Source of the DNA: Hymenobacter crusticola | GTDB lineage: Bacteria > Bacteroidota > Bacteroidia > Cytophagales > Hymenobacteraceae | Assembly (NCBI RefSeq): GCF_002154225.1 | Contig: NZ_MTSE01000001.1 | Span: 248,001-312,000 of the forward strand | Length of the DNA: 64,000 nt | Direction: 5' to 3' | In this document: piece by piece, positions 24,693-33,693 of the stretch | How the letters are laid out: every line of letters starts with the position of its first letter | Position numbering within the stretch: the stretch's first letter is position 1 | Program-made: the position numbers and the translations under genes | The notes under the pieces: generated by a model | Told to the model about the DNA's origin: nothing | Seen by the model: the letters and a program-made list of their open reading frames with translations, nothing else | Databases searched by the model: none

Positions 24693-26642
24693 ATGAACCA
24701 ACTTTCTACCACGTTGCGCCGACACGCCACCGGCTGGCTGCTCGGCGCGGCAACCTTGCTCGGTTGCTGGCCCCAACAAGCCACCGCTCAAACCAAGAGC
24801 CCCAAGCGCGGCATCGCCTACGGCTACCACTCGGCGGCTGATATGCAGGTGCTGGCACCCGGCATCAGTTGGTGGTACAATTGGTACTCCAAGCCCGAAG
24901 CTGGCGCCGCCAGCGTCTATGCGGGCCTAGGCATTGACTACGTGCCCATGCAGTGGGGCCGGGACCTCGACGGCTCGCCCTTCACCGCTGATCGGCTGGC
25001 GGCCAACATTCCGGCGGGCGCCAAGTACCTGCTCGGCTTCAACGAGCCGAACTTCCGCAGCCAAGCCAACCTCACGCCCACCCAAGCCGCGGCGCTGTGG
25101 CCGACGCTGCAAGAAGTAGCCCGCCGCAAAAACCTCAAACTGGTGTCGCCAGCCGTGAACTACTGCGGCGACTGTGTCTCAGAAAATGGCACCACCTACT
25201 ACTCGCCCACCCAGTACCTCGACGCCTTTTTTGCCGCCTGCCCGAGCTGCCAGGTCGATTACATTGCCGTGCACACCTACGTGTGCGAGGAGCAGTGGCT
25301 GCGCGACAAGATTGGGGAGCTGAAAAAGTACGGCAAACCGATTTGGCTCACTGAGTTTTCGTGCGGCGACATGCCCCACGACCAAATCACGCTCGATGTG
25401 CAGAAGCGCTACCTAACAGCTGCCGTGAACTACTTGGAGAACGAACCCGCCGTGTTTCGCTACGCCTGGTTTTCGGGCCGAAATAGCGAGATACCTAACA
25501 TCAACCTGCTCGGTGCCAACTCAGGGCAGCTCACGGAGCTAGGTCAGCTGTACGTGAGCTTACCCTCCGGCGGCAGCACCACCACGCCCACCACTACCCG
25601 CCTGACGCCCGTAGCCGCCACGGCCTCGTCGAGTGAAAACAGCGGCACTGCGGCGGCCAAGGCCATTGATGGCAACCTGACCTCGCGCTGGAGCAGCGCC
25701 TTCGCTGACCCGCAGTATTTGCAACTCGACCTAGGTACGGTGAAGGATATTTCGCGGGTCAAAATCACCTGGGAAGGCGCCTACGGCAAAGACTACCAGC
25801 TGCAAACCTCCGCCGACGGTGCTTCCTGGACGTCGATCCAATCGGTTATTAACGGCGACGGTGGCGTAGACGATATTACCGGCTTATCGGGTCGGGGACG
25901 CTACTTGCGCATCTACGGCACGCGCCGCGCCACCACCTACGGCTACTCCATCTACGAAGTGGAGGTGTACGGCCCGGCCGCGCCTACTGCCACTACCATC
26001 AACCTAGAGGCGGAGAACTACAGCAGCATGTCGGGGGTGCAAACCCAGACCACGACCGATACGGGCGGGGGCCTGAACGTGGGCTACATCGACGCGGGCG
26101 ACTGGATGGCCTACAGCAACATCACCTTCCCCACTACCGGCACCTACACCGTGGAGTACCGCGTGGCGAGCCCCAGCGGCGGCGCCTTATCGTCGGACCT
26201 GAACTCGGGCACGACGCAGCTCGGCAAAGTAACCATTCCGGCCACCGGCGGCTGGCAAACCTGGACCAATGTATCGCAAACCGTCAGCGTGACGGCCGGC
26301 ACCTACAGCTTCGGCGTGTTTGCCCAAACCGGCGGCTGGAATCTCAATTGGATTCGCATCAGCAAAGCCGGCAGCACTGCCGCCAAGGCTACGGCTACCA
26401 CGAGCAACGAGCCCACTGTACAGCTTTACCCCAACCCTGTTACAGACAAGCTGTATTTAACCACCGACCTAGCTTTGTCTGGCAGTCAGTACCAGATACT
26501 GGATGCCTACGGAGTGGTGAAAGCCAGCGGCATGCTCAAAGGCAATGAGCTCAATGTAGCCTCGCTGCGCGGGGGCGTGTACACGCTCCTAATCGTCACG
26601 AAAGGTCAGCAGAAGATCACCCAACGACTCGTAAAAGAGTAA
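24693..26642 (+). CDS. Secreted multidomain endo-beta-1,3-glucanase-like enzyme (GH128, discoidin, CBM6, T9SS signal)
   Basis: 649 residues from ATG 24693. Signal peptide 1-33 (ATAQT). Residues about 38-285 resemble the Asl1/GH128 family: KRGIAYGYHS, WWYNWYSKPE, LLGFNEPNFRSQ (acid/base Glu), VDYIAVHTYVCE and IWLTEFSCGD (nucleophile Glu). Then a Thr-rich linker, an F5/8-type C discoidin module (about 305-430, with DGNLTSRWSS), a CBM6 module (about 435-565, LEAENYSSM to NLNWIRI) and a C-terminal Por/T9SS sorting domain (LYPNPVTDKLYL). It should be exported through the Sec and type IX systems to the surface or medium to attack beta-1,3-glucans. It has its own promoter and terminator. Confidence 0.93.
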   Translation: MNQLSTTLRRHATGWLLGAATLLGCWPQQATAQTKSPKRGIAYGYHSAADMQVLAPGISWWYNWYSKPEAGAASVYAGLGIDYVPMQWGRDLDGSPFTADRLAANIPAGAKYLLGFNEPNFRSQANLTPTQAAALWPTLQEVARRKNLKLVSPAVNYCGDCVSENGTTYYSPTQYLDAFFAACPSCQVDYIAVHTYVCEEQWLRDKIGELKKYGKPIWLTEFSCGDMPHDQITLDVQKRYLTAAVNYLENEPAVFRYAWFSGRNSEIPNINLLGANSGQLTELGQLYVSLPSGGSTTTPTTTRLTPVAATASSSENSGTAAAKAIDGNLTSRWSSAFADPQYLQLDLGTVKDISRVKITWEGAYGKDYQLQTSADGASWTSIQSVINGDGGVDDITGLSGRGRYLRIYGTRRATTYGYSIYEVEVYGPAAPTATTINLEAENYSSMSGVQTQTTTDTGGGLNVGYIDAGDWMAYSNITFPTTGTYTVEYRVASPSGGALSSDLNSGTTQLGKVTIPATGGWQTWTNVSQTVSVTAGTYSFGVFAQTGGWNLNWIRISKAGSTAAKATATTSNEPTVQLYPNPVTDKLYLTTDLALSGSQYQILDAYGVVKASGMLKGNELNVASLRGGVYTLLIVTKGQQKITQRLVKE

Positions 26643-26656
26643 GCTAGGCTCCACGT

Positions 26657-26700
26657 ACTCACAAAAAAGGCTATCCGAAACGGTAGCCTTTTTTGTGAGT
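26657..26700 (+). terminator. Strong intrinsic terminator after the glucanase
   Basis: Perfect 17-base arms (26657-26673 and 26684-26700) with a ten-base loop that can add three more pairs; the second arm contains a run of six T. Confidence 0.85.
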
Positions 26701-26765
26701 CTGGCTGGCGCAAATGCCCCTGTAGTTTGTCGCATTTGCACACTTTTTTAGTTTTCGTTTGCTAA

Positions 26766-26773
26766 TACCTTTG
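26766..26773 (+). promoter_or_regulatory. -7 box of the VOC gene
   Basis: TACCTTTG matches TAnnTTTG and lies 29 bases before the VOC start codon. Confidence 0.5.
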
Positions 26774-26802
26774 GCATATCAACACACTCAAAACCAAAGG
26801 CC

Positions 26803-27234
26803 ATGGCTACGCAAATCTTTGTTAATCTACCCGTTAAGGACCTCAACGCTTCCATCGAATTCTTCACGAAGCTAGGTTTTCAGTTCAATCAACAGTTCAC
26901 GGATGAAAACGCCACCTGCATGGTTGTGAGCGATACGATCTACGTGATGTTGCTGGTAGAGCCTTTCTTTCAGGGCTTCACCACAAAAGCTATGATCGAT
27001 GCCACACGCAGCACGGAGGTGATTATCACCCTATCGGTCGACAACCGGGAAACAGTGGACACACTCGTCGACAAAGCGCTGGCAGCGGGTGGTCAGCCTC
27101 TCAAGGAAATACAGAACCCAGAACTCATGTACGCCCGCAATTTTGAAGACCTAGATGGGCACCACTGGGAAGTACTCTATATGGACCCCGCCGCCGTGCA
27201 GCAAGAGCAGCCCGCAACAGCCGTGGCGATATAA
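26803..27234 (+). CDS. VOC-family (glyoxalase/bleomycin-resistance fold) protein
   Basis: 143 residues with the two beta-alpha-beta-beta-beta units of the VOC fold: TQIFVNLPVKDLNASIEFF at the N-terminus and LMYARNFEDLDGHHWEVLYM at the C-terminus. The usual metal-binding His of the first strand is replaced (IFVNLPV), while the last-strand Glu (WEVLYM) remains, so a metal-dependent lyase activity is doubtful. Homologues are often annotated as glyoxalase or extradiol dioxygenase without proof. Monocistronic. Confidence 0.85.
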   Translation: MATQIFVNLPVKDLNASIEFFTKLGFQFNQQFTDENATCMVVSDTIYVMLLVEPFFQGFTTKAMIDATRSTEVIITLSVDNRETVDTLVDKALAAGGQPLKEIQNPELMYARNFEDLDGHHWEVLYMDPAAVQQEQPATAVAI

Positions 27235-27252
27235 TCTGCCTGATTCCTAAGA

Positions 27253-27349
27253 GTCATTCCGACCAGCGAGAGAAATCTCGCGTGCTGGTCGTCAGGAAGT
27301 TACCGCTACAATATCAGCACGCGAGATTTCTCCCGCTGGTCGAAATGAC
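27253..27349. repeat. REP-like large inverted repeat
   Basis: Arms of 35 bases (27253-27287 and 27315-27349) are complementary apart from two positions, around a 27-base loop. Each arm begins GTCATTYCGACCAGCG and continues GAGAAATCTCGCG, a pattern that recalls dispersed palindromic repeats common in Bacteroidota genomes. No coding capacity. Confidence 0.7.
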
Positions 27350-27457
27350 CGGCAGACTTGCCTATTTACCTAGGTGGCTAGGCTATTGATTTACTGCAAT
27401 GGCCAGCTTACCAATGCAGTGTCATTACAGTGCTAGAAATAATCGAAATACGAGACA

Positions 27458-28033
27458 ATGAGAAAGCTAAAGCTGCAAGTGCAGATGACCCTCGATGGCT
27501 ACATTGCCGGGCCGAATGGGGAAATGGATTGGCTCACGTTTGACTGGGACGACGCGCTTAAGCAGTACACGGAAGAGCTGACGGCATCCGTCGACGGCAT
27601 TGTGCTGGGGCGCAAACTTGCGCAAGGCTTCATCCCACACTGGGCCAACGTGGCCGCCACCACGGACAACCCAGAACTTGCGGCCGGTCGGAAATTCACG
27701 GATACGCCTAAGGTTGTTTTCACCAAAACCCTCACGCAATCGGAGTGGGCCAACACAGTTTTGGCGACGGGCGACTTGGTGGAAGAAATCAACCACCTCA
27801 AGCAACAACCCGGCAAAGACCTCATTGCCTACGGCGGGGCCACCTTCGTATCGGCACTCATTCAGCACGGCTTACTTGATGAATACCATCTGTATATCAA
27901 TCCGGTAGCAATTGGCAAAGGCATGCCGATCTTCCAAGCACTCGAACACAAGCAACACCTAGCCTTACTACAAGCCACCACTTTCGACTGCGGAATAGTG
28001 GTGCTGAAGTACGTGCCGGAGCGCGACGAGTAG
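27458..28033 (+). CDS. Dihydrofolate-reductase-family protein (RibD C-terminal domain-like)
   Basis: 191 residues of the RibD_C/YyaP-like family: KLKLQVQMTLDGYIAGPNGE (residues 3-22), the VDGIVLGRK strand, FTKTL and the NADPH-binding LIAYGGATFVSALI. This family includes single-domain reductases related to DHFR but not true folate enzymes; the substrate is unknown. Start ATG 27458. It ends just before a long terminator shared with the convergent amidohydrolase. Confidence 0.9.
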   Translation: MRKLKLQVQMTLDGYIAGPNGEMDWLTFDWDDALKQYTEELTASVDGIVLGRKLAQGFIPHWANVAATTDNPELAAGRKFTDTPKVVFTKTLTQSEWANTVLATGDLVEEINHLKQQPGKDLIAYGGATFVSALIQHGLLDEYHLYINPVAIGKGMPIFQALEHKQHLALLQATTFDCGIVVLKYVPERDE

Positions 28034-28075
28034 TTAGATCAATACTTAGTAGAACTTATCATTATACCTAGGATA

Positions 28076-28146
28076 GTAAAAGTTAGGAACTAGCAAGCAT
28101 GCCCCCTTAAAAGCAGGAGGCACGCTTGCTAGTTTCTAACTTTTAC
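28076..28146. terminator. Bidirectional terminator overlapping the amidohydrolase stop
   Basis: Arms of 23 bases (28076-28098 and 28124-28146) with one mismatch and a 25-base loop. The second arm overlaps the stop codon of the minus-strand gene. Confidence 0.7.
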
Positions 28147-30149
28147 TTCTGAAAATCGGCCAGCTGCCGCATGCGGGCGGGTTCATAAAGCTGGCCATCT
28201 TTCACCACCAGTTGCACCCGGCGGATGTCGCGGATTTGCTGCAAGGGGTTACTGTCGATGAGGAGCAGGTCGGCTTGCTTGCCGGGGTCGAGGGAGCCGG
28301 TGCGCTGGGCTAGCTTCATCACGCGCGCGGGCGTGATGGTGGCGGTTTGTAGGGCTTGCATGGGCGTGAGGCCGGCCTGCACGTACAGCTCCAGCTCGCG
28401 AGCTAGGCTGGTGCCGGGAAACATCATATCGGTACCGGCCACGATGGGGATGCCATTGTCGTAGAGCTGCTTGACGAGGTGGTAGAAGCTCTCCATGATG
28501 GGCTTGGCGCCGGCCGACCGCTCAGGCGTGGTGCCCATCGTCAGAAACAACGCCTGCAAGGCTTGGGGCAACGAGGCAAAGGCTGGCTCAATGGGCGTTA
28601 GATCATCTTTCAGGGAGCGGGCTGTCATCTCATACACGCCTAGAGTCGGATCGACGACGGTGTGGTGTTCCTTCAGAAAGCGAAAGACGCGGGCACTGGT
28701 CGTGTCGGGCACCACCACCGAACGGTCGGGGTTGCGCGTGAGTACTTCGGCTACGTACGGAAGGTGATTCACCTGGTCCATGCCCGCGGCCACGCCTTGC
28801 AGCAGCGTCATGCCTTCCGGGATGTGGCCCGTCACGGTGAGGCCCCGTTTGTGAGCTTCCTCACAAATAGCGCGCACAATGTCTGGCTTTAGGGAGCTGT
28901 ACAGCTTAATCTGCACAAAGCCGCTGTCTTGGTAGCGCTGCACTACCTGGGCCGCTTCGGCGGGCGTATTGACGCGCACAATACCTAGGGCCCGTGGACC
29001 GTCGCCGTCGATGATGCCGGCTTTGAGGATGCGCGGCCCCACACCCCGCCCGGCGTCGATGGCTTGCTGCACGGCGTTGATGTAGCTGAACTCGTTGCCA
29101 CAGTCGCGCACGGTGGTCACGCCGGCAGCTAGGTAGGCGGGGCCCCACTCGGCTTGCTGGAAGTGGGCGTGCATATCCCACAGCCCCGGCACGATGGTTT
29201 TGCCCTCCGCCCGAATGACTTGAGCCTGCTTGGGCACCTTCACCTTCGCAGCCGGCCCCACTTGCGTGATTTTACCGCCGTCCACCAGCACCACCGCGTT
29301 CGGAATGGTACGCCCCTGCACCACATCCACCACGGTGCCGCCCACAAAAGCTAGCTGCTGCGGCTTGGTGGCCGCTTTGACCTTTGCTTCGGCACCAACT
29401 TCTGCCGTGAACAGGCGCATACCGTGGGTCGCCGCCCGGCCGATGAGCGTGGGAAGCAAGGCCTCGTAGGGCTGGGCTAGCATCTCGATTTTGTCACCTT
29501 CGGCGTCGTTGGTGATGATGCACACGAGGCGGTCTTGCTGATCGGTCCAGAGCAGCTCGTTGCCCCACACCAAGCCTTTGAGCACGTAGCGTTGGAGCAC
29601 CAGGGGCTTGTTCTGGAAGGTGAGCGTATCCTGGCCGTCGCGGCGAATGCGTACCTTGCCGCTGGGCAGCAAGTCTAGGCTAGCCGGTTCTTTGTGCTGC
29701 CGCCAGTAGCGCAGCAGCAGCATTTGCCCCGTTGCCGGCGAGTAGCCCGCTACTGGGAAGTGCGGAGTAGCTGGATTGAGCTTCAACGAACGCGCCTCTT
29801 GGTCGCCAACCTTCACCCAGACGTTACTGCCACCAGCTAGCAGCTGAACGGAATCCTTAATCGTGGAGAAGCGCGAAGTATTGCCGGATACTCCTAGGCT
29901 CAGTGGCTCTCCGCCAGGCGTTACGGTGATGTTGGCCCGCAGCGGCACCGGCATTCCGCGGTCCACGAAGCGGAAGCGCACGTCGTAGGTCAGCGCCTGA
30001 GCTGATGAAGTCATGCGGTAGGTTTCTTTACCAATGCGCTGCTCAAACTTGTGCAGCAAGAAGGTACCGCTGTCGGCAGGCGTTTGAGCGAATGCAATGG
30101 GTGAGAAAAGGGTACAACCTAGGGGCAGGGCTAGCCAAGCTGGTTTCAT
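28143..30149 (-). CDS. Exported amidohydrolase (imidazolonepropionase-like/prolidase-like)
   Basis: 668 residues: signal peptide (1-21, IAFAQ), an N-terminal beta-rich region of about 230 residues not typical of the catalytic family, then an amidohydrolase domain. Metal-site motifs are visible: VPGLWDMHAHFQQ (HxH), TVTGHIPEG, QVNHLPY and IVAGTDMMFPG with the catalytic Asp, and the C-terminal composite-domain strand LDPGKQADLLLIDSNPL. Related periplasmic enzymes cleave dipeptides or cyclic amides. The large N-terminal domain (with APHFPVAGYSPATGQMLLLR-like strands) may bind substrate or anchor the enzyme. Substrate unknown. Confidence 0.88.
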   Translation of the reverse strand: MKPAWLALPLGCTLFSPIAFAQTPADSGTFLLHKFEQRIGKETYRMTSSAQALTYDVRFRFVDRGMPVPLRANITVTPGGEPLSLGVSGNTSRFSTIKDSVQLLAGGSNVWVKVGDQEARSLKLNPATPHFPVAGYSPATGQMLLLRYWRQHKEPASLDLLPSGKVRIRRDGQDTLTFQNKPLVLQRYVLKGLVWGNELLWTDQQDRLVCIITNDAEGDKIEMLAQPYEALLPTLIGRAATHGMRLFTAEVGAEAKVKAATKPQQLAFVGGTVVDVVQGRTIPNAVVLVDGGKITQVGPAAKVKVPKQAQVIRAEGKTIVPGLWDMHAHFQQAEWGPAYLAAGVTTVRDCGNEFSYINAVQQAIDAGRGVGPRILKAGIIDGDGPRALGIVRVNTPAEAAQVVQRYQDSGFVQIKLYSSLKPDIVRAICEEAHKRGLTVTGHIPEGMTLLQGVAAGMDQVNHLPYVAEVLTRNPDRSVVVPDTTSARVFRFLKEHHTVVDPTLGVYEMTARSLKDDLTPIEPAFASLPQALQALFLTMGTTPERSAGAKPIMESFYHLVKQLYDNGIPIVAGTDMMFPGTSLARELELYVQAGLTPMQALQTATITPARVMKLAQRTGSLDPGKQADLLLIDSNPLQQIRDIRRVQLVVKDGQLYEPARMRQLADFQK

Positions 30150-30234
30150 CGGAACAGAAACGATTTAGATGCTACTGCGGCAACTTAAGCAATTGTCTGC
30201 TAATACTTTCGCTTTAACATTTGCTAAATGACAG

Positions 30235-30281
30235 AAGCCAAAAGAGGCTGAAGCTACCCTAGCTTCAGCCTCTTTTGGCTT
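30235..30281 (-). terminator. Terminator of the dihydrolipoyl dehydrogenase gene
   Basis: Perfect 22-base arms (30235-30256 and 30260-30281) with a three-base loop; read on the minus strand, the second arm contains a short T-run. It lies 17 bases after the lpdA stop. Confidence 0.82.
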
Positions 30282-30297
30282 TGATGCGAATACCGAA

Positions 30298-31704
30298 TTA
30301 CATATGAATCGCGCGGTTCTCAGTAGCGGCGAGGCAAGCTTCCTTCACGGCTTCGGCGTAGGTTGGGTGAGCGTGGCTCATGCGGGCCACGTCTTCAGCA
30401 GAAGCCCGGAATTCCATGGCCGTTACTCCCTCGGCAATGAGGTCGGCGATGCGCGGACCAATCATATGCATACCTAGGATTTCGTCGGTTTGCTTATCGG
30501 CCAGCACTTTCACGAAGCCGTCGAGGTCCATCGAAGCGCGGGCACGGCCCGAAGCCCGGAACGGGAACGAACCTACTTTGTAGGCGCGGCCGGTTTCCTT
30601 CAGCTGCTCTTCAGTGTAGCCTACGCCAGCGACTTCGGGCCAGGTGTACACCACGCCGGGGATGAGCAGGTAATTGATATGCGGCTTCTGGCCCACGATG
30701 GTTTCGGCCACATATACGCCTTCTTCTTCGGCTTTGTGAGCGAGCATAGCCCCGCGAATCACGTCGCCGATGGCATAAATGCCGGGCACGCTGGTTTGCA
30801 GGTGCTCATCGACCTTGATGCGGCCGCGCTCTTCCATTTGCACACCGGCAGCTTCCAGGTTGAGGCCTTGGGTGTACGGCACGCGGCCCACAGCTACGAG
30901 GCAGTAATCACCTTCAAACTTCACTTCCTCGCCTTTCGGGTTGGTCGCCGTTACCGTCACGGTTTCGCCCTCCCGGGTAGCGCCGGTCACTTTGTGGCTC
31001 AGGAAAAACTCGATGCCGATCTTCCCCAGGATGCGCTTCAGCTCTTTGCCGAGGGCGCGGTCCATGGTGGGAATAAGCGAATCCATGAACTCGATAACGG
31101 ATACTTTGGCACCTAGGCGGGCATACACGGACGCCATTTCCAGGCCGATAACGCCACCGCCAATCACGATCATGTGCTTAGGCACTTCGCGAATGTTCAG
31201 GGCCTCCGTGCTGGTGATGATGCGCTGCTTGTCTTGCTGGATGAAGGGCAACACCGTGGGCTTAGAACCCGTGGCGATGATGACGTTTTTGGTCTCGATC
31301 TGCTGCTCTTCGCCGCCGCCAGTGGGCGTAATCTTAATATGGTTCTTGTCGACAAACGAACCCACACCTTGCAGCACGTCGATCTTGTTCTTCTTCATCA
31401 AGAAAGAAATCCCATCGACGTTTGCTTTCACAACCCCATTCTTGCGGTCGATGAGCTGGTTCATGTTGATCTGCAAGTCGCTCAGCTCAATGCCGTGCTC
31501 CTTGAAGGTCGTATGCGCGTTATGATAATGTTCGGTGCTATCGAGCAGCGCTTTGCTAGGAATGCAGCCTACATTCAAGCAGGTACCACCTAGCGTGGGG
31601 TACTTCTCGATAATGGCAGTTTTTAGGCCTAGCTGCGCGCAGCGAATGGCCGCCACGTAGCCTCCTGGTCCGGAGCCGATGACGGTGACGTCGTATTGAT
31701 TCAT
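30298..31704 (-). CDS. lpdA: Dihydrolipoyl dehydrogenase (E3)
   Basis: 468 residues from ATG 31704 (MNQYDVTVIGSGPGGYVA). FAD-binding GSGPGG is at the N-terminus, the redox-active disulfide is in GGTCLNVGCIPSKAL, the NAD-binding motif is IGGGVIGLEMASVYARLG, and the C-terminal catalytic His-Glu dyad is in HAHPTYAEAV. It reoxidises dihydrolipoamide in 2-oxoglutarate and pyruvate dehydrogenase and in the glycine cleavage system. All three uses are supported locally: sucA-sucB at 40.8-45.6 kb and gcvP at 56.7 kb. It stands as its own unit. Confidence 0.96.
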   Translation of the reverse strand: MNQYDVTVIGSGPGGYVAAIRCAQLGLKTAIIEKYPTLGGTCLNVGCIPSKALLDSTEHYHNAHTTFKEHGIELSDLQINMNQLIDRKNGVVKANVDGISFLMKKNKIDVLQGVGSFVDKNHIKITPTGGGEEQQIETKNVIIATGSKPTVLPFIQQDKQRIITSTEALNIREVPKHMIVIGGGVIGLEMASVYARLGAKVSVIEFMDSLIPTMDRALGKELKRILGKIGIEFFLSHKVTGATREGETVTVTATNPKGEEVKFEGDYCLVAVGRVPYTQGLNLEAAGVQMEERGRIKVDEHLQTSVPGIYAIGDVIRGAMLAHKAEEEGVYVAETIVGQKPHINYLLIPGVVYTWPEVAGVGYTEEQLKETGRAYKVGSFPFRASGRARASMDLDGFVKVLADKQTDEILGMHMIGPRIADLIAEGVTAMEFRASAEDVARMSHAHPTYAEAVKEACLAATENRAIHM

Positions 31705-31868
31705 GATAAAATGTATGCTGTGAGAATCATTGGGGCTAAAGTTAAGGAACAAACTTTAGCACCTAACAGGTTGGTGGGGATTAGCCAGTTAGCAGAAGCT
31801 GTTTCGGGGAATAAAGCTAGGGGCAAATACCCGCTCAGCAGCCTAACAAACGGCAGTTCCAACCGAGG

Positions 31869-33518
31869 TTACAGCACAGCTACTTTGATGTAGTAGTCAA
31901 ATGTGTCTACTTCCAGATTTTCCTGCGTGACTTTCGGCAGAGTTAGCGGCTGCCACTGCGTAGTGGGCGTAACGAAGCGATACGCGCCGCCCTTGGTGCG
32001 CACCCGCACAGGCATGTTGAAGCCTTGCACATCAGCCATCCAACGGCACTCCGCTTTGCCTTTCTGAAAGCGCACTTCGAGCGTAGGGAGCGTCGTATAG
32101 CGCAGGTACTGGTCGAAAACCTTAGTTAGGTCCTTGCCGCTCTGCTGGTTGATGTAGCCCACAATTTGCTCCGCCGTGACGGTCTGGTGGTAGAATGTCT
32201 TACCTAGGCCCCGCAAGATCTGGCGCCACTTCTCATCATCATTGAGGATGGTCCGGACCATGTTCAGCAGCACGCTGCCCTCGTCGTACATGTCGCTGGA
32301 GCCCTCCTGGTTCACATTGTACGGCCCGATGATGGGCTTATCGTTTTGGATGTTCTTGCGCTGCCCATAGATGTACTCTTGCGCCGCCTGCTTGCCGAAT
32401 AAGCTTTCCACGAACAAGCTTTCCGAATAGGTAGTGAAGCCCTCGTGCACCCACATGTCGGCAATGTCCTTGCTGGTAATATTGTTGCCGAACCACTCGT
32501 GTCCGCTTTCGTGAATGATGATAAAGTCCCACTTCATGCCCCAGCCCGTGCCGGAGCGGTCGTGACCTAGGTAGCCGTTCTGGTAGTGGTTGCCGTAGGC
32601 CACAGCACTCTGATGTTCCATACCTAGGTGCGGAGCCTCCACCAGCTTATACCCGTCTTCATAAAACGGATAAGGCCCAAACCAATGCTCCAGCGCTTTC
32701 AGCATGGGTTTCACGTTGGCACCGAATTGCTTTTTAGCTTTCTCCACATTCTCCGGCAGCACCCAATAATCGAGGGTTAGTTTGCCGTTTTCGCCTTGGT
32801 AGGTGTCGCCGAAGTGCTGGTAGTCGCCCACGTTCAGGGCCACGTCGTAGTTATTGATGGGGTTGCGCACGGCCCAATCGAAGCGCGTAGAACCGTCGGG
32901 TAGCGCCGTAGTCTTGCGCAGCCGCCCATTCGACACGTCCTTCAGCCCCTTCGGTACTGTCACGCTGATGAGCATGCTGTCAACTTCGTCGGCTTGGTGG
33001 TCTTTGGTCGGCCACCAGATGCTAGCGCCCACGCCTTGGCACGCCGATGCCACCCACGGTTTGCCCTGGGCATCCTGCGTGAACACCAAGCCTCCGTCCC
33101 AGGGCGCTTTCTTGGCAACGGTTGGCTTACCGGAGTACTGCACCGTAAACTCGTCCCGTGTGCCCTTGCGAATGGGCTGCGGGAAGGTGACAAATACCGC
33201 GTTGGCTTCGCGGGTAAATGGCACTGACTGCCCTTTGTACAGCACCTTATCTACGGCTAGGTTGGCGAACAAATCAAACTGTAGCCGCGTGAAATCCTGT
33301 GTGGCCGTGAAGCGGAATAGGTTGGAGCCAGTAATAGCCTGCTGGTCAATGTTCAACCTCACATCGAGGTGGTAGTAGTTTATATCGTAGCAGGTGCGTA
33401 GTGGTGTGAGGGCACCGCGTAGCGAATCGGCGCGGGAGATGGTGGGAGTAGTGGCCTGCGCCTGACCAAGGAAGGGCAACAAGAGCAGGGAAGCAACGCA
33501 GAGAAGCGCTCTGAACAT
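31869..33518 (-). CDS. Exported M1-family aminopeptidase
   Basis: 549 residues from ATG 33518, with a signal peptide (1-20, LGQAQA). The M1 N-terminal beta domain precedes the gluzincin active site: HESGHEWFGNN gives HExxH and the third zinc ligand Glu lies in WVHEGFTTYSE. The exopeptidase GxMEN motif appears as LGMEHQSAVAYG, a usual variant in this branch. The C-terminal helical and ARM-repeat domains of longer M1 enzymes are absent, as in short bacterial members. It is probably periplasmic and trims peptides. Upstream in-frame codons to 33617 look non-coding. Confidence 0.93.
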   Translation of the reverse strand: MFRALLCVASLLLLPFLGQAQATTPTISRADSLRGALTPLRTCYDINYYHLDVRLNIDQQAITGSNLFRFTATQDFTRLQFDLFANLAVDKVLYKGQSVPFTREANAVFVTFPQPIRKGTRDEFTVQYSGKPTVAKKAPWDGGLVFTQDAQGKPWVASACQGVGASIWWPTKDHQADEVDSMLISVTVPKGLKDVSNGRLRKTTALPDGSTRFDWAVRNPINNYDVALNVGDYQHFGDTYQGENGKLTLDYWVLPENVEKAKKQFGANVKPMLKALEHWFGPYPFYEDGYKLVEAPHLGMEHQSAVAYGNHYQNGYLGHDRSGTGWGMKWDFIIIHESGHEWFGNNITSKDIADMWVHEGFTTYSESLFVESLFGKQAAQEYIYGQRKNIQNDKPIIGPYNVNQEGSSDMYDEGSVLLNMVRTILNDDEKWRQILRGLGKTFYHQTVTAEQIVGYINQQSGKDLTKVFDQYLRYTTLPTLEVRFQKGKAECRWMADVQGFNMPVRVRTKGGAYRFVTPTTQWQPLTLPKVTQENLEVDTFDYYIKVAVL

Positions 33519-33693
33519 GATGAAAAGCTTAGTGACAAACGCGAAAAGGTACTCGTTTTTACCGGACACGATTATGGCAATCTGGTTGCGCGTGCGAGCA
33601 TCGAAGCTAGCTCCCACAAAAAAGTGTTATCTGCATAGCCCTTATCCTCACTATCTGCGTCTTTTGCTCCCATAAGGATAACTCGCTGACTTT

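Noticed and set aside
30490..31116. Plus-strand open frame opposite lpdA
   Set aside because: Antisense to a highly conserved enzyme; no recognisable protein features.
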